Counted from the first letter of the stretch, positions 19,406 to 29,407 are shown. The stretch: 64,000 bases of DNA from Bacillus massilioanorexius (GCF_902374955.1 NZ_CABKRX010000073.1:1-64000), one strand, 5' to 3'. Made by a program: numbers and translations. Notes: a model not told the origin generated them from the sequence alone.

Positions 19406-20611
19406 TTAATTATCTTTAATGATCCTATACGTATTAACGGCTTTTTTTCTAATAAAGTACACCCATACTGCATTTACTAATAAAAGACTGCAGGAAACAA
19501 TGAATACAGCAGGTATTCCTAAGCCGCTAGCTATTTGTCCTCCACAAATCGGCCCTATAAAATTCCCCATGTATTGGGCTGTTTGATTAAAGCCAAATGC
19601 TTTACCAGTTAACTCATCTGGAACCACTTTCTTTAATAATGTATTTATCGCCGGAATTAGACCTCCTAAACCGAAACCAATGATAAATCGAAGAAATACT
19701 AGTTCCCAAACATTATGCACAATAGCATGTAACCCTAAAATGAAACCAACTATAACTAAACTAAACTGTAACACTTTTTGCGGCCCAATTTTGTCTCCTA
19801 ATCTACCAAGAAAAGGAGCGGCTATTAAATTCGATACTCCAGATACTGCTGTCACGATTCCAGCTAAAAAAGCTAGATAAGAAACATTCCCTCCAAGATC
19901 CGCTACATATAACGATAAAAACGGTTGAATCGACATTAGTGCGGCTTGTAGTATAAATGTTGTTACGAAAATCCCACTTGTTATCTTCAAAAAAGCTTTT
20001 TTATCGATGCTTTGTTGAGAAATGTTACTACTTTTGGCTTTCACCATCGGTTTAAAATCTTCTTTAATGTATAAACAAACGAGAAAAGTAAAAAACAACA
20101 TCGTTCCAGTTATCCAAAATACTTCTCTTAAACCGATTAAATCCGCAAGCAGTCCTCCTAATAATGGTCCAATTAATGTTCCACCAACACCACCAGTGGA
20201 AAGAAGACCTAGCGCCCAGCCACTTTTTTTGGTAGGAGCCTGGGAAGCGACTAGAATAATAGCCGCTGGAATAAATCCCGATACAGCCCCCATAAAAAAA
20301 CGAAGTGCTACAAGTTGAAACGCATTTTGGGCAAATCCCATTAAAATCATTATAATCGCCATACCGATACTTGCTCGAATTAACATTGGCTTACGCCCAA
20401 TTTTATCAGCTAATTTACCCCAAATCGGCGAAAAGATCGCCGCTGTTATAAAAGTACTGCTAAAAGCAAAACTAGACCAAACCTCAACATTATGATGTTC
20501 ACCTAGCTGAGTAATATATAACGGAAGAAAAGGAATGACTAAGTTCATTCCTGCTGCTGTTAAAAAACATCCAAACCAACAAATATACAAGTTTCTTTTC
20601 CATGTACTCAC
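19406..20611 (-). CDS. MFS transporter, drug-efflux type
   Basis: About 400 aa with 12 hydrophobic segments. Motif A is visible as GKLADKIGRKP between TM2 and TM3, with a second copy (GRLGDKIGPQK) in the other half, and the LGLLSTGGVGGTLIGPLLGG motif C of proton antiporters. Resembles YitG/MdtG-like multidrug exporters; substrate unknown. I set the start at GTG 20609-20611 (VSTWKRNLY) with AAGAAGG before it; a longer reading begins inside a dispersed repeat. Part of the block inserted between nadB and nifS. Confidence 0.85.
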   Translation of the reverse strand: MSTWKRNLYICWFGCFLTAAGMNLVIPFLPLYITQLGEHHNVEVWSSFAFSSTFITAAIFSPIWGKLADKIGRKPMLIRASIGMAIIMILMGFAQNAFQLVALRFFMGAVSGFIPAAIILVASQAPTKKSGWALGLLSTGGVGGTLIGPLLGGLLADLIGLREVFWITGTMLFFTFLVCLYIKEDFKPMVKAKSSNISQQSIDKKAFLKITSGIFVTTFILQAALMSIQPFLSLYVADLGGNVSYLAFLAGIVTAVSGVSNLIAAPFLGRLGDKIGPQKVLQFSLVIVGFILGLHAIVHNVWELVFLRFIIGFGLGGLIPAINTLLKKVVPDELTGKAFGFNQTAQYMGNFIGPICGGQIASGLGIPAVFIVSCSLLLVNAVWVYFIRKKAVNTYRIIKDN

Positions 20612-20629
20612 TAAGAAGCCTTCTTTCTT

Positions 20630-20768
20630 TGAAAAGCGCAACCGCCTCGTTAGGACCAACGACTAAAATCCTATGTCCTATAGCAACGCTTTTTTGACCT
20701 ATAAACTATCAGACTCCAATTAGCATAAGTCCCCTCCGAGGAACTGAAGCGTTGGAGCTAGACAATAA
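20630..20768. repeat. Dispersed intergenic repeat, family 1 (copy A)
   Basis: Begins GAAAAGCGCAACCGCC and ends GAAGCGTTGGAGCTAGACAA. The same ends occur at 36.5, 39.4 and 45.0 kb. It lies between the MFS and bpr genes; its inner part is less symmetric than copy C. Confidence 0.75.
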
Positions 20769-20855
20769 AACCCAACTGTATTCGATTGATTCTTTTTTAT
20801 GAAAAAACTTTAAATCTATTATTTAGTTTCCTTCTCACTCTATTATTACATATGT

Positions 20856-20895
20856 AAAGAGAGCATTCAAAACATCAACTTTTGAATGCTCTCTC
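20856..20895 (-). terminator. Terminator of bpr
   Basis: AGAGAGCATTCAAAA / TTTTGAATGCTCTCT stem just downstream of the bpr stop. Confidence 0.9.
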
Positions 20896-20903
20896 TTATT
20901 CTC

Positions 20904-23900
20904 TTATTTTTTAGCGTTTATATACAATTTACCTGCTGCTCTTTGGGTGGTTACATTTCCATAATCATCAGAGATTTTCACTTCAATCGCTGCCCCTGGA
21001 GCTTTTACATTTTTCGTTGCAGTATAATAACCCACATAATGTCCAGCTGATGTTTCTTTCATTGGAAGCTCAATAGCATTTGATGGATTACCTACATTTG
21101 TTAAAGGCATTAAAATTGAAAATTCTGCATCTAAACCTGGTTCGCTATCAAACTCAATTTTTACTGATTCACCACTTGTAAGGACTTTATCATCTGTTGG
21201 AACTAGGTTAGATACAGTTGGCGCTGTATACTTTACATCAATAGAAAGTGTCTCTTTCGCTTCATTTCCTGCTTTATCTTTTGCCAAAACTGTGATTTCA
21301 TTTATACCTTCATCAAGAAGAAGTCTTAGGCTAAACTTACCATCTGTTACTTTAGCAGTTTGGCCATTTACTTGTACGACATCAAGATAATCATCAGCTA
21401 TTGTTCCCGTAACTGTTGTTGACTCCCTATTTGTTTTTGTACCATTTACTGGTGCAGTTACAACTAGTACTGGTTTATCTTGATCTAGAGTAATTTTAAC
21501 AGGAGCAGATGCATCAGTTGATCCATTTGATGCTGAAATTTTAGATGTTAAAACATTTTCACCTTTTTTCAATTTTACTTTAGTAGAATAGGTTCCTGCT
21601 TCAGTTGATGTTGTACTTGCTACTTTTTCACCATCATTGTAAACATCTACATTTGTTTTTGGTGCAGCATTTCCTTCAACAGTAACTTCATCTTGATTTG
21701 TAAAAGATTCATTACTTGGAGAAGTAATACTTGGTGCTGTAATCTCATAATTAACAGTCGCACGAATCATATAATTTCCTTCTGCTTCAGGAGATGGAGA
21801 CCAAACTCCGCTGACACCTTGATAGCTCCGTTTTGCATTAGGGCCATCTTCATCTGTAGCAAGTCCAGGAGCATTTGGATTTGCTTTTGTTTGTGTATAA
21901 ACAATAAAGAAATCACCATTTACCGTAATGCCATGCTCACTTAAATCAATATGCGTCCACGTTCCATCTCTTAATGCTGTTTCATTAAATGGTCCAGCAA
22001 GCTTTTTACCTGGTGTTCCATTTGTACCACTAGCATCATAAACGGAAACTTGGAATTCCGTTCCACCTGGATTTGGCCATTCTATATCCCAGAAGCGGAA
22101 TAAAGCACCTGTTACATTTGCTTGCTTCTTCCCTTCCTCTAATGACATTTTAACCGCCCAACTATTTCCAGCAGCATTAAATGCACGAGCATTTTCCGCT
22201 GTTCCGTCATCATATTTAATTTCTCCTGAATAACCAATGAACGGCTTCAATTCAATATTATATTCAGAAGATTGACCACCTGCAACTGATACAGCTATTT
22301 CAGTACTATAATACGATTGTGCAGAAATCTTCAACGTATAATTTCCTTCATAAGCCTTAATAGAGTATTGACCACTATCATTCGTTACAACAGGTGTAAC
22401 TGCAGCGTCTTCAACGACAAATACTGTTGCTCCTTCAATAGGTTGACCTGTTTGTTTATTAATAACAGTACCTGAAATAGTTCCTGATGGTGTTTCTTGT
22501 AACGTGAAATTAGCAGTACTTGTTCCATCCTGTGTTACATTTACAGATTTGTTTTGTGATTGATATCCATATGCCTCTGCCTTAACTGTATAAGAACCAG
22601 CAGCATGTGTTAATTCATAAGAACCATCTTGTGGATTTGTATACACGGAACGTCCAGATTCAAGAACACTAACCTCAGCTCTTATTGGAAGTAACATAGG
22701 AGTTGGTGTATCTTTTCCTGGTTCCTCTTTTATTGGTTCTTTTCCAATCACTGTTTGGTCTGGTTTAATTAGGCTTGGATCTACTTTTGGTTTAGCTTGA
22801 GTAGAAGGAGATTCCTTTTCAACTCCTAAAGATAAACCATTATTAGCTTTTTTCGTTGTCGTAATGGTTGTATCTGATAGCTGAACATCATCAATGAACC
22901 AACCTTGTTTTTGTACAGATCCATCTGAAGTTACGTTAAAACTAATGTAGATACGTTGACCAGCATAAGCACTTAAATCTACTTCACCATCAATCCAACC
23001 GTTTGATAGGTTATTAAATCGGGCTAACTGAGTCCAGTTCGTTCCATCTGTTGACACAAAAACGTGCCCAAAATCATAATTTTTCTCCAGTTCATACCAA
23101 TGTTTGAATTGTAAATAGCTACTTCCTTCTGGCAGATCAATCGGAGGCATTTTTAAACTCATATTAGCTTTTGCTGCATATGTCCCAGACAAATTACTAG
23201 CATATACTTTTTCTCCAGAATGGGCTGCTTTAGGACCAACAGTTGGCAGACCTAACTCCCAAGCTTTTGTTCCAAATGAAGTCCACCCTGTTGTATCTCC
23301 CTCAAAATCTGTACTATAACCAACAGTAATTCCTGGTAACAACGAAACCGTGTAAGCATTTGATTCTATAGTATTACCGCCAAAATCTGTTGCAACAAAC
23401 TTATAATCAATAGTATCTTCATTTAATACTGATCCAGGTATAGTCGCTACGTATGTTCCAGATTTGTAATCTCCTTCTGTTCTTTCAGTTGAAAGATCAT
23501 TCCAAGTTCCATCTGCTTTTTTATACTTTAAAGTTACAGTTGAAACCGAAATATTATCTGAAGCAGTTGCTGACAATGTCAAATCTGTACCTTTATATGA
23601 TTCTGAAACAGGATTATGAGTCAATGTAGGAGCTTCTGTATCTTCTCCTTCTTTCGTTACAGCTCCTTTAATCTTGCCTAAGCCGCTAACAATTGATGAA
23701 ACAGCATCAAAAGCATTCACTAGCCCATGACCATATCCATTATTAGGAGAAGTTGGATAGGTACTATCCGTTAATGGAAGTGCAGTTGTTTCCAAAATTT
23801 CTTCAATCTCATCTACTGTTAAACTAGAATCTACTTGTTTTAGTAGAGCTACTACCGCAGAAACATGCGGTCCAGCCATAGATGTTCCATTCCAACCACC

Positions 23901-25283
23901 TTCATAGGAACTACCTGGGACAGCCGAACGGATGTTTACCCCTGGAGCTGATATATCAGGTTTTATTTCTCCATATGGAGATGGTCCCCTTAATGAAAAT
24001 GACCCTACTTTATCATTTATATCCGTTGCACCAGTTGCATACGCCTCTGGATAGTTGGCTGGATTTGCTATCGATCCAGGGCCTCCTGGATTAAATAAAG
24101 TAGTATTTCCAGCTGAAAACTCAGGGAAAATTTCAGCTGCGCGCCATGTTTGTACCATAGGACGGAACCATTCATCTAGACCTGCTCCTCCACCCCATGA
24201 ATTATTTACAACATCTGGAGCCTTTTCAGGATGTGGGTTTCCTGAAGAATCTTTCGGAGCTAAAATCCATTCTCCCGCCTCTAACAGATCAGCATCTGTT
24301 CCGCCATCTTCAGTAAATGCCTTAACTGCAATAAATTTAGCTCCAGGAGCAACACCAATCTGATTCGATCCATTTGCTTCAGAACCGACCATTGTTCCTG
24401 TTACATGAGTACCATGCGCGATATCATCATACGGAGTAGATGCATTTGTAGATGTAGCATCAAACCAGTTGAATTCGTGGTTTGGTGAATTCGGACTACT
24501 TGGATTGTAGCCACGATACTTTTCTTTTAATGCCGGGTGATCCCACTGAACACCTGTATCAATACTAGCTACAACCGTACCAGCACCATCAATACCCATT
24601 TCCCAGACTTGAGGAGCACCGACTTTCGAAATATTCCATTCTATGTTAGACGTTTCAGCTTTTGGTTGTACTTGTAGAGAAGCAGAACTTTTTGCATTTT
24701 TTTGTGTGGATCCTTTTGTAGCTTGTTCTTTTGTTTCTGCTGCTACAGGTTGAATTAGTTGTCTTGTTTCATTCGGTAAAACTTTCTCAACCTCAGGCAT
24801 TAACGCTACTTGTTCCATAACTTCCTTTGTTGCTTTAACAGCAATCGCATTTACAATATAAAAAGATTCAACATTACTTGCATTCCCTGCTTTTTCTTGC
24901 TTTTTTAAATATTCGCGAATATTGTATTGAGATTCCAATGCCTTTGAACGAAGTTCTGTTACAATAGAAGATCTTTTGGCTAGTTTAGATTTTGAAGCTG
25001 ATAGATTTAATTTATCCGAAGCCGTATCAGCTTTCTTGGCCACTTCCGTTGTATTTACTTGCTCTTTCATTTTAATTAAAAATGTAACTTGTTCATTGTT
25101 TTTAAATTGTTCTTTTAACTTAGATGAAATCTTTTTGGAGCCTACTACATTCACATTTGTCTTTACTGAGGTGTGTAGTGAATTAGTAGATTCTGCATTA
25201 AAATTGGTCGGAAATAACAAAGTTGGTACTAATACAGAAACTGCTATCAATGATGATAGTTTTTTACGCTTCTTCATCTTCAT
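20904..25283 (-). CDS. bpr: Bacillopeptidase F-like secreted subtilase
   Basis: Large (about 1,459 aa) secreted serine protease. Order: signal peptide (to about residue 30), inhibitor_I9-like propeptide, S8 catalytic domain with D242 (SIDTGV), H290 (HGTHVTGT) and S468 (GTSMAGPH), then a MAM/jelly-roll-like region, carboxypeptidase-regulatory-like repeats (GTVINKQTGQPIEGATV) and C-terminal Ig-like/bacterial Ig modules. The catalytic domain closely resembles B. subtilis Bpr (for example VVNNSWGGG, EFSAGNT). Start: ATG ending at 25283 with GGGGG upstream (a second ATG two codons on is possible). No LPXTG anchor seen. Bpr lies elsewhere in B. subtilis, so its place here is an insertion. Confidence 0.93.
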   Translation of the reverse strand: MKMKKRKKLSSLIAVSVLVPTLLFPTNFNAESTNSLHTSVKTNVNVVGSKKISSKLKEQFKNNEQVTFLIKMKEQVNTTEVAKKADTASDKLNLSASKSKLAKRSSIVTELRSKALESQYNIREYLKKQEKAGNASNVESFYIVNAIAVKATKEVMEQVALMPEVEKVLPNETRQLIQPVAAETKEQATKGSTQKNAKSSASLQVQPKAETSNIEWNISKVGAPQVWEMGIDGAGTVVASIDTGVQWDHPALKEKYRGYNPSSPNSPNHEFNWFDATSTNASTPYDDIAHGTHVTGTMVGSEANGSNQIGVAPGAKFIAVKAFTEDGGTDADLLEAGEWILAPKDSSGNPHPEKAPDVVNNSWGGGAGLDEWFRPMVQTWRAAEIFPEFSAGNTTLFNPGGPGSIANPANYPEAYATGATDINDKVGSFSLRGPSPYGEIKPDISAPGVNIRSAVPGSSYEGGWNGTSMAGPHVSAVVALLKQVDSSLTVDEIEEILETTALPLTDSTYPTSPNNGYGHGLVNAFDAVSSIVSGLGKIKGAVTKEGEDTEAPTLTHNPVSESYKGTDLTLSATASDNISVSTVTLKYKKADGTWNDLSTERTEGDYKSGTYVATIPGSVLNEDTIDYKFVATDFGGNTIESNAYTVSLLPGITVGYSTDFEGDTTGWTSFGTKAWELGLPTVGPKAAHSGEKVYASNLSGTYAAKANMSLKMPPIDLPEGSSYLQFKHWYELEKNYDFGHVFVSTDGTNWTQLARFNNLSNGWIDGEVDLSAYAGQRIYISFNVTSDGSVQKQGWFIDDVQLSDTTITTTKKANNGLSLGVEKESPSTQAKPKVDPSLIKPDQTVIGKEPIKEEPGKDTPTPMLLPIRAEVSVLESGRSVYTNPQDGSYELTHAAGSYTVKAEAYGYQSQNKSVNVTQDGTSTANFTLQETPSGTISGTVINKQTGQPIEGATVFVVEDAAVTPVVTNDSGQYSIKAYEGNYTLKISAQSYYSTEIAVSVAGGQSSEYNIELKPFIGYSGEIKYDDGTAENARAFNAAGNSWAVKMSLEEGKKQANVTGALFRFWDIEWPNPGGTEFQVSVYDASGTNGTPGKKLAGPFNETALRDGTWTHIDLSEHGITVNGDFFIVYTQTKANPNAPGLATDEDGPNAKRSYQGVSGVWSPSPEAEGNYMIRATVNYEITAPSITSPSNESFTNQDEVTVEGNAAPKTNVDVYNDGEKVASTTSTEAGTYSTKVKLKKGENVLTSKISASNGSTDASAPVKITLDQDKPVLVVTAPVNGTKTNRESTTVTGTIADDYLDVVQVNGQTAKVTDGKFSLRLLLDEGINEITVLAKDKAGNEAKETLSIDVKYTAPTVSNLVPTDDKVLTSGESVKIEFDSEPGLDAEFSILMPLTNVGNPSNAIELPMKETSAGHYVGYYTATKNVKAPGAAIEVKISDDYGNVTTQRAAGKLYINAKK

Positions 25284-25830
25284 TTCCTTACCCCCTACAA
25301 CCAAATTTTTGAAAACCCTCTGCCAAATTTCCCTCCTTTCTCTCTATTTTTCTATTGTTTTTTCATTAGCTGTAATTAAACCATATCTAAAAAATGAGGT
25401 CGAATAGTGCTATAATTTGACTGTTTCATAAGGGGTCAACTAAAAATGATTATTTCGAAGTGAACACTAGTTTTTATTGTAAGAAGAATGTAATAGACTA
25501 ATATACAAAATCTTAAACATTTCACCATAATTCGTCATACCATTTAGCTCAAAAGCAATAAATATAAATAATTAATATACTTTGATTCTTAAAAAATAAG
25601 AAAAATGATATATACCTTCTTTATCTAATCATTATTAAACAACTTTTTACTTATTATATAATGATACGAAATAATTAGATTTAAAATAAAAATACTTAAT
25701 AAACATGAAATGAATAGGAACTAGCGAATACTTTTAACCATAGAGAGGAGAAAATAAGAAAGTACAAAAAATAAAAAAGAATCAACATAAACTGACATTA
25801 TCCGATCTCTCTACAAATTCTATTATGCTT
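25284..25830. other. AT-rich region upstream of bpr
   Basis: About 550 bases, very AT-rich, no gene supported. Presumably holds the bpr promoter and control sites; I could not pick a promoter with confidence. Confidence 0.35.
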
Positions 25831-26005
25831 TTTGTCCAAAAAAACCGTTGTAATTTTCAATGTTACTAATGGCTCCAATCCTTTTGCTTTCTACTGACAA
25901 GTGCAAGCCTTCTCGTTATTTCGGTTGGTCTTTCTTGCACCTTACACTCCAATCTTTTTAAGCTCACTTTATTCACTGAACTTATTTAAAATCGACAATT
26001 TTTTT
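25830..26005. repeat. Dispersed intergenic repeat, family 2
   Basis: Contains AATGGCTCCAATCCTTTTGC and ends CTTTATTCACTGAACTTATT. The end closely matches 41.70-41.76 kb (TTTATTCACCGAACTTATTT) and the beginning resembles stretches at 33.16 and 57.31 kb. Non-coding. Confidence 0.55.
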
Positions 26006-26017
26006 TGAAAATAACCC

Positions 26018-26053
26018 AAAAAAAGACCGAAGTTCTTTCTTCGATCTTTTTTT
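26018..26053 (-). terminator. Terminator of the aminotransferase gene
   Basis: AAAAAAAGACCGAAG / CTTCGATCTTTTTTT inverted repeat downstream of the aminotransferase stop. Confidence 0.85.
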
Positions 26054-26111
26054 CACATATTAAATTAGCTCTGTTTAACATGGTTGTATCTATCATTTAA
26101 TGAAATAAAAT

Positions 26112-27302
26112 CTATTCATTAAACTGTTTTCTTAATTGCTTAAACGGCTCTCTTGAGCGCTCTAAAACGTCTAATCCTACACTGAAGGACATACGAAAAT
26201 GTCCGGGACGACCGAACCCTGTTCCTGGTACTAATAATATATTATAGTTTTCCGCCGCAAAATTACAAAATTCTATATCATCTGCAATAGGTGATTTTGG
26301 GAAAACAAAAAATCCACCTTGAGGTTCGATAAAGTCAAAATTTGCTTCTGTTAATATGTCTACTACTAAATCCTTACGAACACGATACTCCTCACAATCA
26401 GATACTAAATCATCCGTCATTGCAAGCACACGTTGTACAAATGCAGGAGCATTCACAAAACCGAGTGTACGATTACAATAAGTGAAAGCTGCAATTAATA
26501 AGTCATGACTAGGTATATCTTGATCTACTGCTATATATCCAATACGCTCTCCTGCTAACCCTAAATCTTTACTAAATGAACTTGCGTAAATAACACGATG
26601 ATAAGCATTAAAAGGACTTTCATTTTTCACTTGATCGTACGTAAGCTGCGTATACGGAGCATCATAAATCATATAAATACAAGACTGATATTCTTCTTCT
26701 TTATCTTTTAAAAGCTTAGCTAGTCCATAAATAGAATCCTTTGTTAGAATCGTACCTGTTGGATTATGTGGCGTATTTACTATGATAGCTTTTGTTTTTT
26801 CAGTAATTTTTCCTTTTAATTGCTCTACGTCAATTTGAAAATCTTCGGCTAAATCACAGAATACTGGAGTCCCCTGTACATTTTCAACATAATATTTATA
26901 TTCTACAAAATATGGTTTTAATATAATAATTTCATCACCAGGATTAACAATACTTTTAAGTACAACGTTAAGTGCACCTCCAGCTCCTACCGTCATTACG
27001 ATAGAATCCGCAGTAAATGTTCGATCATAAAGAGTTTGTAAAAACTGTCCTACTTTCGCTCTTGCCTCGAATAACCCTTGATTCGAAATATATCCATGTA
27101 AATTCGCTTCTTTACTATTTGCCAATTTATTTAAATTTTCTTTAAATTCAACCGGCGGTTCGATAATTGGATTTCCTAATGAGAAATCAAATACTTTTTC
27201 TTCGCCATACTTTTGTTTAAGCTGGTTTCCTTTCTCAAATAGATCTCGAATCCAAGAGCCGCTTTGTAAATTTAATTCAATTTGATTAGAAATTAGACCC
27301 AA
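26112..27302 (-). CDS. PLP-dependent class I/II aminotransferase
   Basis: About 396 aa, fold-type I aminotransferase. Seen: substrate-side motif FDFSLGNPIIEPP, the Asn/Pro motif NTPHNPTG, YDAPYTQL, the Schiff-base lysine in SSFSKDLGLAGERIGY and a C-terminal Arg motif HFRMSFSV. The substrate cannot be deduced; an aspartate or alanine-type aminotransferase is possible. A TTG at 27300-27302 (MGLISNQIELN) with GAGAGG about 10 bases upstream is my preferred start; a GTG at 27318-27320 is the alternative. Monocistronic, within the block between nadB and nifS. Confidence 0.85.
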   Translation of the reverse strand: MGLISNQIELNLQSGSWIRDLFEKGNQLKQKYGEEKVFDFSLGNPIIEPPVEFKENLNKLANSKEANLHGYISNQGLFEARAKVGQFLQTLYDRTFTADSIVMTVGAGGALNVVLKSIVNPGDEIIILKPYFVEYKYYVENVQGTPVFCDLAEDFQIDVEQLKGKITEKTKAIIVNTPHNPTGTILTKDSIYGLAKLLKDKEEEYQSCIYMIYDAPYTQLTYDQVKNESPFNAYHRVIYASSFSKDLGLAGERIGYIAVDQDIPSHDLLIAAFTYCNRTLGFVNAPAFVQRVLAMTDDLVSDCEEYRVRKDLVVDILTEANFDFIEPQGGFFVFPKSPIADDIEFCNFAAENYNILLVPGTGFGRPGHFRMSFSVGLDVLERSREPFKQLRKQFNE

Positions 27303-27424
27303 TTGACATCTTCCTCTCACTACTCCATCCGTTTAGCTATCGTAAAACGAACGTATTTTGTTATACTTCTTTTATTTTAAAACAAAACACTTAATAATCC
27401 TAACTTTTTAAAAATTTAGTAGAC

Positions 27425-27460
27425 AAAAAAACTATTTTCAAAATCGAAAATAGTTTTTTA
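27425..27460 (-). terminator. Terminator after the 142-aa gene
   Basis: AAAAACTATTTTC / GAAAATAGTTTTTT hairpin overlapping the end of the unknown gene. Confidence 0.85.
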
Positions 27461-27886
27461 TACACATAAATAATTTTGTTTAACTAATGAAAAATCTGCA
27501 AATAATTGTTCATCATCAATATGATAATCTTCCATCTGAATTTGTCTCACAATTAATTGTAAAGCTTGTTCAAAATAAGAAGTTAGAAATGTTCGAATTT
27601 CATTTTCTGTTTTGTTTAACCATTTATTTTTAGGCATTATGATATCAACTGTTGCAAATCGTTGATTTTTATATAGTTTTACACCGTCACAACCTTCATA
27701 TCCCCATGCTAATGATTGACCATCAATTTTTCCTAGTGGAGCAAATTTATCAAAGTGAGGTGAATAAACTTTATTGCAAAATTGATCTAATAATTTACTT
27801 AATGCCGTTATATGGGGATCTACTGTCAAAGCCGATTGCACATCTCCAAAACGTGTGCTGAATACGATATAAGGTTTACCCTCCAT
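27458..27886 (-). CDS. Unrecognised 142-aa soluble protein
   Basis: I do not recognise the family. Acidic, single-domain, no membrane segment or signal peptide. Notable stretches: GKPYIVFSTRFGDVQSAL, KIDGQSLAWGYEGCDGVKLY, FATVDIIMPKNKWLN and an amphipathic helix ending IVRQIQMEDYHIDDEQLFADFS. The size and Trp/Tyr/Gly pattern are reminiscent of small immunity-type or SMI-like proteins, but that is only an impression. It has a good site (GGAGGGAATTATT before ATG) and its own terminator, so it is very likely expressed. Confidence 0.75.
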   Translation of the reverse strand: MEGKPYIVFSTRFGDVQSALTVDPHITALSKLLDQFCNKVYSPHFDKFAPLGKIDGQSLAWGYEGCDGVKLYKNQRFATVDIIMPKNKWLNKTENEIRTFLTSYFEQALQLIVRQIQMEDYHIDDEQLFADFSLVKQNYLCV

Positions 27887-28205
27887 AATAATTCCCTCCT
27901 CAATTTATATTGCTCCAATATTATTATTAATAATCAGCATTTTATAAATAATAACATATAAATTTTTTTCATATATCAAATTATTAAATAATTCACATAA
28001 TTTCTATCTTTATATGAAATTTCATTCATAAAATAGAAAAATACGACTACCTTACTGCGAGGACCAACTGCTAAATTCATCACTTCCCGTGGCAACATCT
28101 TTTCAATTTTCACCTGTTATATCCAACTAGCATAAGAATTGACTCATGAGTGAAATAAAAAAAGTTTTTGACTTTGACTTTTTTCTTATTTAATCATTAT
28201 TCACA
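27887..28205. other. Intergenic region between the unknown gene and nifS
   Basis: No gene seen. AT-rich, with a worn family 1 repeat fragment around 28045-28140 (GCGAGGACCAACTGC, CCAACTAGCATAAG, resembling copy A) and a weak AAAAAAGT / ACTTTTTT hairpin at 28157-28190. Confidence 0.4.
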
Positions 28206-28211
28206 TAGCCA

Positions 28212-28228
28212 TTGTCTTGACAGATGTC
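28212..28228 (+). promoter_or_regulatory. NiaR-type operator overlapping the nifS promoter
   Basis: TTGTCTTGACAGATGTCT contains two overlapping palindromes (TGTC-TT-GACA and GACAGATGTC). It covers the -35 hexamer TTGACA (28217-28222); a TAAATA -10 lies 18 bases on. Repressor binding here would block RNA polymerase. Confidence 0.75.
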
Positions 28229-28279
28229 TTTTCACGTTATTAAATAACTATATATGATTGTTAGATGAGGAGATAATAT

Positions 28280-29407
28280 ATGATTTATTTCGATTACGCA
28301 GCCACTACCCCAATGAGTAATGAAGCTATTTCTGCCTATACTGAGGCAGCTCGTTTATGTATAGGGAATGAGAGCAGTTTGCATGATGAAGGAAGTAAAG
28401 CCAAACACGTAGTAGAAGTTTCTAGACAACTCATTGCAGATGCTTTTCGAATCGACAGTCAAAGTGTCATTTTTACAAGCGGTGGTACTGAAAGCAATCA
28501 AATAGCCATTCGAACATTATTGAAGAACTGTGCACCACACAAAAAACAAATAATTTGTTCATCCATAGAGCATTCATCTGTTAATAATGAGCTTATACTT
28601 TTAGAAAAAGAAGGATATGAAATTAAATATCTTCGTCACTTAGAAGACGGAACCATCTGCTTACAACATTTACAACAACTCGTAAATGAAAATACTTCCA
28701 TTGTAATCATTCAACATGTTAATTCTGAAATAGGAATCATACAGCCTCTTGAAAAAGTTTATAAAATTATAAAAGGAAAAGAACTTTTTTTACATGTCGA
28801 TTGTGTTCAATCTTTTGGAAAGATAGATTGTAGTCCCATTGGCAAATGGGCAGATAGTATAGCTATTTCTAGTCATAAAGTATTTGGACCTAAAGCTGTT
28901 GGCGCTATTGTTTTTCCTTCTATACATAACCTACGTCCAATTAATTTTTCCATTACACATGAGAACGGATTTCGTGCTGGAACTGTCAATGTACCGGGAA
29001 TTTACTCTTTTGCTATTGCTGTACAGCAGGCACAAGCCTCCTTAAGTCATGACTATACTATAATTACAAGACTACGAAATAGATTGCTTCAATTATTACA
29101 TACCTCTAGTAGCAGACTAACGATTATTCAGGGTAAAGAAGGGTATCAGCTTCCGCATATCATTTGCTTGCTATGCTCAAAAGTTCAAGGACAATATGTT
29201 ATGATGGAATTAAATCAGTTAGGATATGCTATTTCTTCAGGTAGCGCCTGTCAATCAGGTTCGAAAGAGCCTTCTAAAGTCTTATTAACTATCGGAAAAG
29301 ATCATAATGAAGCGAAAAGTTCGATTCGAATTTCTCTCGGAAAATATACTACTGAAGAACAATGCTTGAAATTAGCAGAAGATTTACTAAAAATAATGAA
29401 AAAGTAA
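28280..29407 (+). CDS. nifS: Cysteine desulfurase NifS-type (NAD biosynthesis)
   Basis: PLP enzyme that mobilises sulfur from cysteine; in B. subtilis this paralog supplies the NadA iron-sulfur cluster. 375 aa. Features: YFDYAATTPMS N terminus, FTSGGTESNQIAI, the PLP lysine in ISSHKVFGPKAVGA, and the catalytic cysteine in SSGSACQSG. Transcribed divergently from the nad operon and followed by niaR. Confidence 0.93.
   Translation: MIYFDYAATTPMSNEAISAYTEAARLCIGNESSLHDEGSKAKHVVEVSRQLIADAFRIDSQSVIFTSGGTESNQIAIRTLLKNCAPHKKQIICSSIEHSSVNNELILLEKEGYEIKYLRHLEDGTICLQHLQQLVNENTSIVIIQHVNSEIGIIQPLEKVYKIIKGKELFLHVDCVQSFGKIDCSPIGKWADSIAISSHKVFGPKAVGAIVFPSIHNLRPINFSITHENGFRAGTVNVPGIYSFAIAVQQAQASLSHDYTIITRLRNRLLQLLHTSSSRLTIIQGKEGYQLPHIICLLCSKVQGQYVMMELNQLGYAISSGSACQSGSKEPSKVLLTIGKDHNEAKSSIRISLGKYTTEEQCLKLAEDLLKIMKK

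Noticed and set aside
20612..20659. N-terminal extension of the MFS transporter
   Set aside because: Begins inside a family 1 repeat and has no RBS; the GTG at 20611 has one.
24055..24363. Plus-strand frame of about 100 codons inside bpr
   Set aside because: Antisense to the subtilase catalytic domain, which is clearly the coding strand.
19039..28280. The inserted block between nadB and nifS as a defence or mobile island
   Set aside because: No integrase, transposase, inverted repeats or defence-type genes are visible; contents look like ordinary accessory genes.
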